Counted from the first letter of the stretch, positions 1-11,117 are shown. The stretch is DNA of 64,000 bases from Rhipidocladum racemiflorum (GCA_036346355.1 CM070581.1:48751849-48815848); one strand, 5' to 3'. Translations and numbers: made by a program. Notes: generated by a model not told the origin, from the letters alone.

Positions 1-1852
1 TAAACACTTAACATTGCCATCATCAATATGTATGCGATGTAATGCAATGCTCATGTCTCCTTGGAAACTCATACCAGTATGGTTGAGTACACACCCGTCG
101 GTGTGCACCCTCTCCCCCCTTCCATCCCGAAGATGGAGGGTGCCTACTCCTCGCTTCCACAACCCACGGTAGATGGAATAACGATGTAGGACTTACTCTG
201 TTGGCTCTCCGGATTAGTCATAACTTTCTAACCGACCTTCCCGGATTAGTTAATGACTTTCTCACCGCCCGGGCCATGTAACATGTCATGTATGCAAGCA
301 TGCCAACATCATATAAAACTCATGTATTAACACATGGCATCATAACATCTTAAACATGCTCATCATATCATAGCAATCATTAAAACATGGCAAGTGGACA
401 TATATCATGTAGACAATTCCATCTAATCTCAACATGCAACCTACAACTCGCTATCCATCACAACACACTTGCCTCAACCACGTGCAACGGATTGGCGGGA
501 AGTAGAGGGCACTCCCGGGGTCGCACCACCTGCACATAGGTATCACACACTCACAATCATAACCACAGAACAGTACGCATACCCTCATCTACCCCGACAT
601 TGCCAACGACTCGCAAAACCTAAAAACAGAGGTTCTGTCCCGGCGGGACAGCAGCCTTGCAAAAGGCATAACTTGGGCTCTGGGACTCCGAATCAATTAA
701 ACGAGTACATCCTCGCGTAGCTTAGGAAATTTCCCAACTTTCTCTAGGTATAAGGAAAGACTGATTCGGCATCTAAAGTTTTTAGATCAATTGGTGGTGC
801 TGGATTGGAGTAATTTGGGTTAGATCTAGACGTTGCCACGTTTCTGTTTTGGGACAGCATGACCAGTCGACCTAGGGTTCCTGTTTTCGCCAATTTAGAA
901 TTCGAATCTGACTGTACGGACTTTTAAGAAGTTGTAGATAATTTCATTATATTTCCGTGCATATAAAGAACGTTAAATTCCGCCCAGCCGTTTGAAAGTT
1001 ATGACTGTTTTATCGAGCGTATTAAAATCTGTGACGCGATTGGAATAGATCTCGGTAATATGTAGATTAAACAACTTTAGATGCCGAATCAGTCTTTCCT
1101 TATACCTAGAGAAAGTTGGGAAATTTCCTAAGCTATGCGAGGATGTACTCGTTTAATTGATTCGGAGTCCCAGAGCCCAAGTTATGCCTTTTGCAAGGTT
1201 GCTGTCCCGCCGGGACAGAACCTCTGTTTTTAGGTTTTGCGAGTCGTTGGCAATGTCGGGGTAGATGAGGGTATGCGTACTGTTCTGTGGTTATGATTGT
1301 GAGTGTGTGATACCTATGTGCAGGTGGTGCGACCCCGGGAGTGCCCTCTACTTCCCGCCAATCCGTTGCACGTGGTTGAGGCAAGTGTGTTGTGATGGAT
1401 AGCGAGTTGTAGGTTGCATGATGAGATTAGATGGAATTGTCTACATGATATATGTCCACTTGCCATGTTTTAATGATTGCTATGATATGATGAGCATGTT
1501 TAAGATGTTATGATGCCATGTGTTAATACATGAGTTTTATATGATGTTGGCATGCTTGCATACATGACATGTTACATGGCCCGGGCGGTGAGAAAGTCAT
1601 TAACTAATCCGGGAAGGTCGGTGAGAAAGTTATGACTAATCCGGAGAGCCAACAGAGTAAGTCCTACATCGTGATTCCATCTACCATGGGTTGTGGAAGC
1701 GAGGAGTAGGCACCCTCCATCTTCGGGATGGAAGTGGGGAGAGGGTGCACACCGACGGGTGTGTACTCAACCATACCGGTATGAGTTTCCAAGGAGACAT
1801 GAGCATTGCATTACATCGCATACATATTGATGATGGCAATGTTAAGTGTTTA
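1..1852. repeat. Near-perfect inverted repeat, arms 1-778 and 1075-1852
   Basis: Position i on the left arm pairs with 1853-i on the right arm. The arms are almost identical: a 252-base block (469-720 and 1133-1384) gives the same 83 codons from both. They diverge at about 778/1075 and leave a 296-base spacer (779-1074) without recognisable content. The left arm is cut by the window edge, so the true palindrome may be longer. Both arms belong to the LTR-type family that ends at 2395. Such a structure would give a fold-back RNA if transcribed; that is inference. Confidence 0.9.
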
Positions 1853-2395
1853 TGAATAAGATGATTTACATGATGGGAGATGTTATTGCCATGTTGTTGT
1901 TCTTGTTGTCCATTGCAATATGCTTGCTGAGTTTCGAACTCACGCTTGTGTTTTCTTGTTGTTTTAGGTACCATGAGAACGGCATGCGGGGAAGGGAAAT
2001 AGTCACACGCCCACACGTAGCTTCACCATATTGATTCCACAAGTCATTCTATTAGTTTAATAATAAATGGCGTGTGATGCTCATTGATTTAAGGCTTAGC
2101 TTTGCTTATTGGGAGTTTTATTGTTCGTTTGACACTTGGAGACATTAAGTGCTTGATGATAGTCTTATAATGTCATTAAGACTTTAATTATTGCTGTTTT
2201 AGATGTCTCTCATATTACCTTATATTGTTATACTGTTGTTGCTCCTTCAATTCATGTTAAAACAAAGGAGATGCTGCCGAAATCTTGGTTTTTAGCATAT
2301 GCGCCTTTGCTGGAATTTTATGTTAAATGTGGTATTTAGATGTTGTTTAGCTTATGTTTGGTAGCATTCAGGCATAGTAATGCCGGGGTGTTACA
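1075..2395 (+). mobile_element. LTR-type sequence (family X), 3' end at 2395
   Basis: The stretch ends with GCCGGGGTGTTACA, the usual 3' end of plant gypsy LTRs that begin or end in TGTAACACC. A copy in the opposite orientation starts at 32643. Near the 3' end it contains GGAGATGCTGCCGAAAT (2270-2286), a motif also found in the leader modules of the CACTA elements here. No primer binding site follows 2395, so this is a solo LTR or an LTR fragment rather than an element with internal genes. Orientation is inferred by comparison with the gypsy LTRs elsewhere in the window, where a GCTGAGT...CTCAC stretch lies near the 3' end. Confidence 0.6.
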
Positions 2396-2396
2396 C

Positions 2397-2990
2397 ATAC
2401 CATATATGTTCGCACACATATCTGGAAATTTCGGATATCACAAGCCTAAATTCTACGGGATAGGATATATGTGGAAAGGATATCCCCATGCTTGGAAATG
2501 ACACGGTCATGTTCCCGTTATGAGGAAACCAACCCGAATACGCGAAAGATCAAGGGAAGTTTGGATACGAAGATCTCGAAATGAGGGACTCATCATCAGG
2601 GATGATCTGGTATCTCCAACCGACTATATCCCGGGAGGAGGCTACCTCGTCTATATAAGAACAGGGGTGACAATAGAGAAGGGGGAGGAGCGAAGACACA
2701 GAGAAGCAATCCCAGAGAGGCAATTCTCCAGCCCGATGAATTGCACCATGCTAGTTCTTAAGCTAGGTCTTAGACACATCTAAGAGAGAATCTTCTTTGC
2801 AATTATAGCTAGACAGCTACTTTGCACTCTGTTCCACCGACTCTATAGTACATTCACATAGGAATAGGGTATTACTCTTTTCAGGAGCCCCGAACATGTC
2901 TATATCGTGTGCCATTGATCTCATGTTTGACTCTGCATATTCGAAGGTACCCGAGTATAAGTTTATTGGCGATTCCTAACCTTCGACAAC
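2397..2990 (+). mobile_element. Gypsy-type LTR fragment with TATA box
   Basis: The sequence has the look of a rice gypsy LTR: a TATATAA box at 2652-2658 followed by an A/G-rich transcript-start region with GGGGGAGGAG. No PBS or coding region follows. The plus-strand ORF at 2520-2783 lies across the promoter and is taken as chance. Family assignment is by general resemblance only. Confidence 0.45.
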
Positions 2991-3708
2991 ACTCATGGAT
3001 GCCGCACCCTCTCAATCCCTCCATCCTGTAAAGGTGCCTACTGAGGTAGATCTATCATGCTCACACAAAGAAGCCCACACATGACATCTCTTTCCGACAT
3101 GAGTGCATAATATGCAAATGCAATAATTTATCAACATTTAACATATTTCATCAACACCATTAAGTTGATCATCATATAATTACCATAGTAAGTAAAAGTG
3201 ACCATGTAAAAGAGCATAATAGGAAATTTACAAATATAAACAGCAAGGGCTAATTAATAACTAGGTTTTATATATATTTGACATAATTATCGTTCGTTCT
3301 ATGATTCCTGACACAATCTACTAGTTGTAGGTATTAAGTTTCAAAAAATAATTATTCACGTGGTAGTTGTAGTGTATCTAATTAATTCGCACCATTATAC
3401 ACAGGTTTAAAAGATGCGAAACTTATTCTTTTCTTTCTCAATCAATGAGAAAATTCCTAGCCTTTCAATTGAAGATAGTTTTAATCTCACGAGTTTGGTA
3501 TACATACACGAAATACTGTTTATATGTTAGTCCATTTAGTCATGAGTTCGTACGGCCTATATTATGTGAAGCAATTTATATATTTTTGTTGGAGACAACG
3601 ATGACGTACACTACAATAAGACAAATTGCTACATTAGATGTATATATAAGTCTCACCCCTTAATTTGCCCTCCCTAATAACAACAAATAAACAAGTTGTA
3701 ACTTTCTC
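2991..3708. other. AT-rich stretch with a short family-X-like piece
   Basis: Bases 2991-3140 carry a diverged version of the CACCCTCTC...CATCC...GGTGCCTACT block that also occurs in the 1-1852 arms and at 33345-33400. From 3141 to 3708 the sequence is AT-rich and shows no gene, RNA gene or element boundary that can be supported. Confidence 0.4.
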
Positions 3709-3817
3709 AACAACTACAAAATGATACATTACTATCGCTTCATCTGTGTCGGTTCCAAACTTTTGACTAAAAAACTGATAATGATACGTGTATGTCATTT
3801 GTAAATTTTGGTAACAG

Positions 3818-4140
3818 GTTATCACAATCGGTTCTGAGAAAGAACCGATTGTGATAAGAATCATCATCACAATCGGTTCTTTCTAAGAACCGATTGTGAT
3901 AGCCCGTTTCCTCATCACAATCGGTCCTGAAAAAGAACCTATTGTGATAACCCATTTCCTCATCACAATCGGTTCTTTTTCAGAACCGATTGTAATGAGG
4001 GACCCCTTATCACAATCGGTTCTTTCTAAGAACCGATTGTGATAGCCCGTTTCCTCATCACAATCGGTTCTGAAAAAGAATTGATTGTGATAAGGGGTCC
4101 CTCATTACAATCGGTTCTTAGAAAGAACCGATTGTGATGA
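3818..4140. repeat. Subterminal palindrome cluster of CACTA-4
   Basis: Five consecutive hairpin units each pair ATCACAATCGGTTCT with AGAACCGATTGTGAT across a short loop, spaced about 65 bases apart. They match the subterminal units of CACTA-1 and CACTA-2. In En/Spm elements, subterminal repeats are binding sites for the element's own protein; the same role here is inferred. Confidence 0.85.
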
Positions 4141-4344
4141 GCCTCGCTAGGTTTTATATCCTCTCGGGTGAACTTTCCTCTGTTGGTGTTCTAGAGCAAA
4201 AAAAACCCGCCGCCACCCAGAAAAATAGAACATACTCTTGTTGAAACTTAGACTTGGGGGTGTAAATCTGAAATCCTTGAGGATGTATGTTAAAAGGGTA
4301 AGTTGAAGCCCCAGCTTGAGGTTTTCGACATATTTATAAGCAAG

Positions 4345-4582
4345 CACTGGCCCTGTTTGGCAGAGCTCCAGATCCCAGCTCCACCTCAGAACTGAAACTT
4401 GTAGACTGAAATAAAGTGACTTAAGTTTATAATTTTATTCTAGAATATAAACAAGATGACCCACCTAAACACTCTTAACATACCCACAGCTCCAGCTCCA
4501 TGAATTTGGTGAAGCAAGGAATAACCAACTCCACCAACTCCAAGAATTTAGTGAAGTTGGAGCTCTACCAAACACCCCCTTA
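4345..4582. mobile_element. MITE-like sequence inside CACTA-4
   Basis: The stretch begins with GGCCCTGTTTGGCAGAGCTC and ends with the near inverse, GAGCTCTACCAAACACCCCC, with repeated AGCTCC/GGAGCT pieces inside. Size (about 240 bases) and terminal inverted repeats fit a small DNA transposon (MITE). No convincing target duplication was seen, so the superfamily is left open. Confidence 0.55.
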
Positions 4583-5127
4583 GTTGTGATAATGACACAC
4601 ATGGAACAAATTACATGCGTGTAGATTATCAAGAAGGGTTGTATTGTAAATAAAGTTATAAGATTGCCAGGTCTAATTGAGACAAGCTAATGCCATTTCA
4701 AGGGTAAAGCACCAGCAAAGTAAAAGTACAAACTTGCCAACTTGTTCTCTATAACTTGCTGTTGAACCTGTTTTAGTTAAAATATACAAGACAATACTTC
4801 AATAAGGAAGGAAAGGGAAGAATTTTTCCACTCAACGCAAAATTATTAGTAATTACTTGCACATTCTTTTCACTCCATCCAAACACAGCACATAATCCCA
4901 AACAATTATTAGAACAATACCCAGAACAATACCGACACTACTAGTCCTTTTATATTGCAGTCGATTTCAGTTAAAACCGACACTACTAATCAAACCTATT
5001 GCTTTTTGTGAAGGCAATGAAAGGAATGCATTTCAATAGCATATATACAGAAAGTTCAGCAAAGTGGAGACCGACTCGGCTTGAACTTAAATTAGATGGA
5101 AAATAGAATTAAATGTGTGATGGACAC

Positions 5128-5302
5128 CACATCATAATCGGTTCTAGCTTACAACCGATTGTGATGAGGGTGGTCATCACAATCGGTTCTTACTCAGAAC
5201 CGATTGTGATGAGGGGTGTCATCACAATCGGTTCTAGCTCAGAACCGATTGTGATGAGAATAGTCATCACAATCGGTTCCTACTCAGAACCGATTGTGAT
5301 GT
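5128..5302. repeat. Second palindrome cluster of CACTA-4
   Basis: Four hairpin units of the type CATCACAATCGGTTC...GAACCGATTGTGATG at about 48-base spacing. The plus-strand ORF through here (5113-5313) is only the repeat read in one frame. Confidence 0.8.
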
Positions 5303-6055
5303 GCTCGGGATAGTCAGGCCAAAGTGAAAATTGGGGGCCAAAGTGAAATTTAGGTGTCGAGCGGGTTCCAATTTCAAAATAATTTTGCTGGGAGAACCAC
5401 TGGCCTATATATTTATACACACTCTTGTGCTCACCACTCATCTCCTCCACTTGCTCCTCTCCCTCTCCTGCTCTCCCTCTCACTTGCACTGTAGATAGAT
5501 ACATAGATAGATAGAGAGAGTGAGAGATATAGGAGCCAAGGTGAAATGCGACTGCACTAGGATGTGGATCTTGGTTTTGCATTTCTTGGTTTTGGAAGAA
5601 ATCACTGCATGGAGCGCTTCGGTAATGGTAAGGAACTAAACTTTGATTTGTTGTGATTCCTTCTTATTCAAATTAAATGTATTCCTTTATTTGCCCATTG
5701 TATCATGTACTAATTTTTCAGTTATTTTCAGATTCATAGTAATGGCAAATGGGCATGGCTACAAAGATGAGAAGGTGGTGTAGACCAAGTACAATGCGAA
5801 CATGGAGTATCACTAGCTCTATAAACTGTTGTCAAGTATATTCCATAAACACATGCACAATATTTTGTCAAGTGTATCACTGTCTTTTAATTGGATAAAT
5901 GGGTAGATGATGCATGTATAATGACTATTAAGTATGTTTATGCTCTATATTCATGTAAACGAATGTGATATGTGTATTGTAAAGTGTTTGTGTTCAATAT
6001 ATATTGTGAATGATATATTGATACTGTAAATCAATCAAAAATAGTGAAATGGGCT
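5303..6055. other. CACTA-4 interior without recognisable gene
   Basis: Includes a CT-rich patch and a short ATAGATAG microsatellite (5500-5516). It ends in AT-rich sequence. I see no coding region; the interior may derive from an unknown host fragment. Confidence 0.4.
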
Positions 6056-6519
6056 CATTACAATCGATTCTGAGAAAGAATCAATTGTAATGAGAGGGAT
6101 TGTGATAATCTCCCTCATCACAATCGGTTCTTTGCTAGAACCGATTGTGATGATCGTTTATCACAATCGGGGAGAAAACTGATTGTGATAGCACTTCCTC
6201 GTTACAATCGTTGAACTTTCTATCGCCACCAAAATCGATTATGATGACGAAAAAGAACCGATTCTAATGTACATTCTTGTGGTAGTGCTGGACCGAGCTG
6301 AGTTGCTTATATTATATGCAACATGTAAAAGTACTCTTTGCTATCATAATTACACTTGTTACGGTCGACTTGGGTTTTCCGTGGAGCAGTTACGAGTTTG
6401 TTGTATTCAATGAAGTATATATGTCTTTTAGTCTTTATGTGTGTTCTTCTCCACGGCACATGGAATAGCTAGCTGCATGCGTCTGCCAACAGCCATGCTA
6501 ATAGCTGGCACACAAGAGA

Positions 6520-6525
6520 CACGTG
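6520..6525. promoter_or_regulatory. G-box CACGTG upstream of the MYB gene
   Basis: Palindromic CACGTG inside GACACGTGGA, 167 bases before the TATA box. In plants this core is bound by bZIP and bHLH factors and, as ACACGTGG, is an ABRE-type element. Its use here is inference. Confidence 0.5.
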
Positions 6526-6691
6526 GATCGGACGGGCCATTTATTAGCTTCGGTCGAAAAGCTGATGTAACTCCGATTCCCAGTCGTGCCGTGCGCGTTA
6601 CGAATCCTACACGGATTCCTTACAGCAAAGCCGTGCTCGTTTCGAGTCCGACTCGAGCGAGGGCCAGCTACTTCCCCTCCTAGCTAGGGTC

Positions 6692-6698
6692 TATATAA
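6692..6698 (+). promoter_or_regulatory. TATA box of the MYB gene
   Basis: TATATAA, 120 bases before the ATG at 6812. A transcription start near 6722-6730 would give a leader of roughly 85 bases that ends in a purine-rich GAGGAGAGGAGAGG run just before the start codon. Confidence 0.7.
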
Positions 6699-6811
6699 GG
6701 CAACACGCAGAGGCGGCGCCCAACCGCTCCCACTCCCTCACACGAACAGATCAACTCGATCGACCCCGCAAGAAAACGCGAGACGAGAGCGAGGAGAGGA
6801 GAGGAGAGGCG

Positions 6812-7378
6812 ATGCCGTTACCAGACGCGGCGGACAACGCCGGCTCCGGGAAGCATGTGATCAAGAAGTCGGTGTGGAGCAAGGAGGAGGACAGGGTGCT
6901 GCGGGACCAGGTGAGCCTGCACGGCGCGCAGAACTGGTGCACCATCAGCCTCGCGCTGCCCTTGCGGAGCTCCAAGTCATGCCGCCTCCGGTGGTGCCAG
7001 CACCTGGACCCCGACGTGGACGCTGCGCGGTCCTTCAGACCCGAGGAGGACGAGGTCATCATCGAGTACCAAGGTAAGCACGGCAACCGCTGGTCCACCA
7101 TCGCGCGCTTCCTCCCCGGCCGCACCGACAACGCCATCAAGAACCGATGGAACTCTGTCCTCCGCAAGCGCTACAAGCGCGACGGGCAGCAGACGCCACC
7201 GTGGGTGTGCCTCACGCTTTTCCCTCTGGAGAGCGGGGATGTCAAGTGGAACGGGAGAGGCGCCGCGCCGGGATGCCCCCAGGTGGTGCCTCTGGCGCCT
7301 GGGGAGGACGCCGCGGGGGATGAGAGAGGTGCTGCGATGGAGTGCCTCGAGCTGATGCCTCTGGCGCCGGGGATGTGA
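6812..7378 (+). CDS. R2R3-MYB transcription factor, possibly frameshifted near the C-terminus
   Basis: A nuclear DNA-binding protein of 188 residues from one uninterrupted GC-rich exon. R2 spans about residues 18-66, with tryptophans at 22, 42 and 61. R3 spans about 73-120, with Phe75 in place of the first Trp, then Trp94 and Trp113, as is normal for plant R3 repeats. The segment GRTDNAIKNRWNS in helix 3 of R3 resembles the MYB44/70/73/77 group (subgroup 22) and its grass relatives. The tail holds two similar blocks, VVPLAPGEDAAGDERG and LMPLAPG. After the stop, codons in another frame continue sensibly to 7499, suggesting a lost base at about 7370. The start has TATA and a leader in good positions. 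It is the only complete host gene I can support. Whether it is expressed, and its exact orthologue, cannot be told from sequence. Confidence 0.85.
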   Translation: MPLPDAADNAGSGKHVIKKSVWSKEEDRVLRDQVSLHGAQNWCTISLALPLRSSKSCRLRWCQHLDPDVDAARSFRPEEDEVIIEYQGKHGNRWSTIARFLPGRTDNAIKNRWNSVLRKRYKRDGQQTPPWVCLTLFPLESGDVKWNGRGAAPGCPQVVPLAPGEDAAGDERGAAMECLELMPLAPGM

Positions 7379-7499
7379 GGAACAATGCAAGCGCTGTGGC
7401 GTCGATGGATTTGGATTGCGGAACCGGGGACCCGCTCACAGTGCTGAGGTTCGCGCCGGCGATGTTCGACGCAATGCCGCTGCAGGTTGTCCGGGTGTA
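7376..7499 (+). other. Probable shifted C-terminal continuation of the MYB gene
   Basis: Right after the MYB stop, the frame one base off stays open to a TAG at 7497-7499 and encodes an acidic/hydrophobic tail with DPLTVLRFAPAM. This resembles the DPLTxLxLAP tails of grass MYB44-type proteins. It starts inside a GGGG run, where a one-base loss is plausible. A genuinely shortened protein is the alternative. Confidence 0.5.
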
Positions 7500-9160
7500 G
7501 ATTCTTGCCTTGCCTTACGTTGTTCTTTCTTATACATAGTCGTTGCTTTTAAGGAATTTCCTAGCGTGGAATGGAACTTGTAATTGAAGAGCTGTGGATG
7601 ATGCGGTAATCAAGAACGTTTTGACGTTCTCGTAGATTCTTCCTAGTTAGTAGTAATCAAGAAAGTTATGATCTTTTCGTAGTTTTCTTTCTTGTTAGTA
7701 ATAAAAAAGTATTGATTTTCTTTGTAATGTGGATGCTTTTTTTCTTTGTATTCAGTTACACGCTTGCACCAGGAGAATCTATCCATGCTATTATATATAA
7801 CTGTAAGGTGCACACGTTGCAACGGAATAATTAATAAAAGAGAGTGATGCATATTATCAAACGTGATTTCAAACCGAACAATGAATGGACATTAATAATT
7901 TTGTCTTACATAGTTGTCTCAGCATTGTGACGAAACACAAACTCTCGCACTACAAAGAAAAGCTTTGGCTCAACATTATATGGATTTTAGACATTTTGCA
8001 TACGCAGCTCGGTCCATGGCCTGGAAATTTAATTATTGTATTATCGAGCAAGATAGAGAAACCTCGTGTCAAAAAGAAAAAGAAAAAAAAATCTATAGTA
8101 GAATTGCTATTTGAATTGGATTGAAACAAAGAAAGATTACACACCGTTGTTGCTTCGAAAACAATTTTTTTTTTCACAAAGGGTTCCATACTTATTCTAA
8201 AAACGAATATAAAGTGTTTTACAAGTTACAACTGTCTAAAGTTACTAGCAACATTCAGCACCAAAGCCGAAGGTAATACTCATACTCATACTCATTAAAA
8301 CAAAGTCCGGAGTTTTCCTGGAAGGAGACGCAAGCCACGTGGCATTCCTCCGTAAAAATCCCTTAAAAATACGTAATTACGTTCAGATCCTTCCAACATT
8401 AGAAAAGGCCCTTTGAAAATTTGAAAATTACATTTTAATCTATTTTTCCGTCCCGTCCATTTTACCCCAAAAAATTAAAAAACCATTTTCCCTACGAAAA
8501 AAACGCTAGTTTATTTTTCATTCCCGCTTATTGACCTAGTTAGATTGATAGGCTGCCGAATTGCCTGTTCCATTCTTCATAAATCCCCAGCTCACTTGAG
8601 GAAACAGAAGGTCTGACCTCCTGCAGAGCAATCTCAAAATCCTATCGTCCAAATAAGCATTCAGAATTAGAATACGTCAAATCTGAGAATGATTCATCAG
8701 AAAGAAGCACGTCGTAAAATAAACATTTAGAATAGATTATTGGAGCAAATAGTATATTTTACTTACGATCAGAAGCTCCTCATTATCTGAACTCTTAATT
8801 CTTAACACTCATTTGACTAGTATACAATACAACTACTAAACCTATAAGCAGCATAGAAAACATAAAAGCCCACTACGACAAGTCTACAGCTCAACAGGTA
8901 GCCTATATATAACAAAAGTATTTACGTATATATTTGATAATGAATTCTTTTTTTTTTTAGTTCTCAAGCTTTCTTGATTCTAAGAAACCAACCCAAATAA
9001 ATAGTAGTCAGAACAGTCATCTATCTATCCAAAGAAATACAAAATTTCCCTCGGAACATCGGCTACAAGCATTTAGCGGTGAAATTTCAGCATCTTAGAG
9101 AGGTTGTATGTTAAATAAAATAAAATTTCAGCATGGCAGGTACGTATTAGCGTGACTATG
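7500..9160. other. 3' flank of the MYB gene; AT-rich, no gene
   Basis: Contains an imperfect tandem duplication (about 7603-7722) built on TAATCAAGAA...TAGT(A)TTCTT...GTTAGTA; the copies may carry the polyadenylation region. The rest is AT-rich with A/T runs near 8085, 8165 and 8950. No ORF with recognisable family features, RNA gene or element terminus was found before the CACTA-1 end at 9161. Confidence 0.5.
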
Positions 9161-9174
9161 CACTACTACAGATT

Positions 9175-9440
9175 CATACATCACAATCGGGTTTTTTTGT
9201 CATCACTGTCGGTTTTGATGGTGATAGAAAGTCCAACGAAGTGATAAGGTAGATATATAACAGTCGGTTTTAACCCGACAGTAATAATCTCTCATCACTG
9301 TCGGTTCTTTGTCGAAACTGACTGTGATAATAATCTTATCACAATCGGTTATCTCTTAGAACCGATTGAGATAAGCATAATATCACAATCGGTTCTATTT
9401 TAGAACCGATTGAAATGATTACAGTGTCACAATCAGTACC
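9175..9440. repeat. Left subterminal repeats of CACTA-1 (outer part)
   Basis: Hairpin units pair (T)CACAATCGGTT or CACTGTCGGTT with their inverses, for example around 9297-9330 and 9337-9375. The array resumes after CACTA-3 at 15723. Confidence 0.85.
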
Positions 9441-9459
9441 AACACTACAGGGATCTGAC

Positions 9460-10165
9460 CTATTTACGTCGGCCAGAAGCCGACTTAAATAAGGTAAAAG
9501 CAGACGTAAATAGGCCGTCGTAAACCGAGCGACGTAAATAACCCTTATTTACGTCGGTGCCGACGTAAATAGAGCTTATTTACGTCGGCCACGAGGCCGA
9601 TGTAAATAGGAATAGTAGTCCACATCCGTCTGGAGTGGAGGTGACGTGGCACTTATTTACGTCGGCCAGCGGCCGACGTAAACAATGTCCACGTCACCAA
9701 ACCACATCACTGTCTGACGTGGCACTTATTTACGTCAGCTAGGGCCTGGCCAACGTAAATACTCTACGTTTCATAGCCGACCAGTGGTATAAGTATTTAC
9801 GTCGGCCAGGCCTGGCCGACGTAAATAACTACCTTATTTACATCAGCCAGGGCCTGGCCGACGTAATACTAGGACTATTTACATCGGCCAGTCCTGGCCG
9901 ACGTAAATAACTACATTATTTACGTCAGCCAGATCCTGGCCGACATAAATACTGGGACTATTTACGTTGGCCAAGCTTGGCCGACGTAAATAACTACCTT
10001 ATTTACGTCACCCAGACCCTGGCCGATGTAAATATTGGGACTATTTACGTCGGCTAGGCCTAGCCAACGTAAATAACTTCTTATTTACGTCAGCCAGGCC
10101 CTGACCGACGTAAATACTGGGACTATTAACGTCGGCCAGGCCCTGGCCGACATAAATACTGGAAC
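9460..10165. repeat. Left hairpin array of CACTA-3
   Basis: About fifteen palindromic units of the form TATTTACGTCGGCC...GGCCGACGTAAATA. From 9780 they follow each other at 60-70 base spacing. Single units form nearly perfect hairpins, for example at 9795-9828 and 9970-9999. They probably serve as subterminal binding sites for the transposition proteins. Confidence 0.9.
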
Positions 10166-10391
10166 CACTAGGCGGCCTAATATCAATTCAGGATAGCAAA
10201 AATATCAATCCATTCATATCGAATCGGAGAGTTCAGGACAGTAAAAATATCAAGCCATTCAACCATGCATTCATATAAACCAATATCAATCCATCCATTC
10301 AGATGACACAATTCAATTTGCAAACATGACATACAACACATAGAAACTTCAATTTGCAAACATGACATATGACACAGTTAAACCATACTAC

Positions 10392-10545
10392 TTATTGTTC
10401 ATATTTGGCGGAGTATCTCCAAAACGATGCCCACTACTAGCGTCACCTCCCGAGTTTAAGAAGCCACCAACCAACGGCGGAGTCCTCGAAGAAGAAGCGC
10501 CGGTGCCTCCAATATGTGCATCCGGTGTGTGGGCCGCCAAACCCT
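10392..10545 (-). pseudogene. Possible last exon of an unidentified gene in CACTA-3
   Basis: The minus strand is open from a possible splice acceptor near 10545 to a TAA at 10392-10394. It encodes a Gly/Ser/Pro-rich end with AHIGGTGASSSRTPPLVGG. C-termini of this flavour occur on CACTA second genes and on captured genes, but I do not recognise the family. No partner exon was found. Confidence 0.3.
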
Positions 10546-11117
10546 ATATGAATGAATATATGTTAAAGATAGCTAGATTACATTAAAAACAAATTTAAAT
10601 AATTGATGATACCATGTTGGGAGATTGCGGGGTAAAGAAGAGTTCTGCCTGCATTTATAAGCCTGAATTCACTCAGACACAAACATGTATTTGCATTAAT
10701 CATAAATCAAAATATCATAAAATGGAGAGATGCAAGTATAAATTATATTCACTGATCGTCAATTTGACAGCACACTGCATACTGTTACAATTAGAAGTCT
10801 ACTCTGTCTTAAATCCAAACCATTTGTCCATTCAATCAGACATCCATGTATTTTAGCCCAGAAAGTAAACAAGCAAACAAAAATACAGTAGTAAGTAAAA
10901 AGACGAAAGTACCATATCTAACTCTAGTTCCTTATTTACAAGTTGTCAAGTTCAACAAATAGTTATACTAACATAAGACAAAATTCAAAATTATTTCTTT
11001 GACTACGTTACCAAAGGTCATTTAGCTTCACGTCATTTAATAAGTAATTATGTGTCGTTGGGAGACACAATCCCTCTACTTCAGATATGAATTCTCACTT
11101 CCAAGTGCAGATTCAGC

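Larger units (their letters stand above)
3709..6287 (-). mobile_element. CACTA-4, degenerate non-autonomous CACTA element
   Basis: The right end reads TCTTGTGGTAGTG (6275-6287), the inverse of a CACTAC terminus. The left end at 3709 is a mutated CACTACTACAGAA. The subterminal sequence (for example 3727-3750, TATCGCTTCATCTGTGTCGG) matches the inner end of the right terminus of CACTA-1, so the element lies in inverted orientation. Flanking triplets are CTC and CTG, a TSD with one mismatch. Palindromic ACAATCGGTTC...GAACCGATTGT units fill 3818-4140, 5128-5302 and 6056-6270. There is no transposase, so it would depend on an autonomous element such as CACTA-1 or CACTA-2. Confidence 0.75.

Noticed and set aside
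469..1384. Two identical 83-residue ORFs on opposite strands
   Set aside because: They are the two arms of the palindrome; no family features, and their identity reflects repeat identity.
3818..6270. Regularly spaced repeats resembling a CRISPR array
   Set aside because: Units are palindromes with degenerate cores at the ends of CACTA elements in a plant genome; there are no unique spacers of constant size and no cas genes.
6751..7439. Long ORFs antisense to the MYB gene (137-138 codons)
   Set aside because: Shadows of a GC-rich coding exon; no motifs, while the plus strand has a complete MYB domain.
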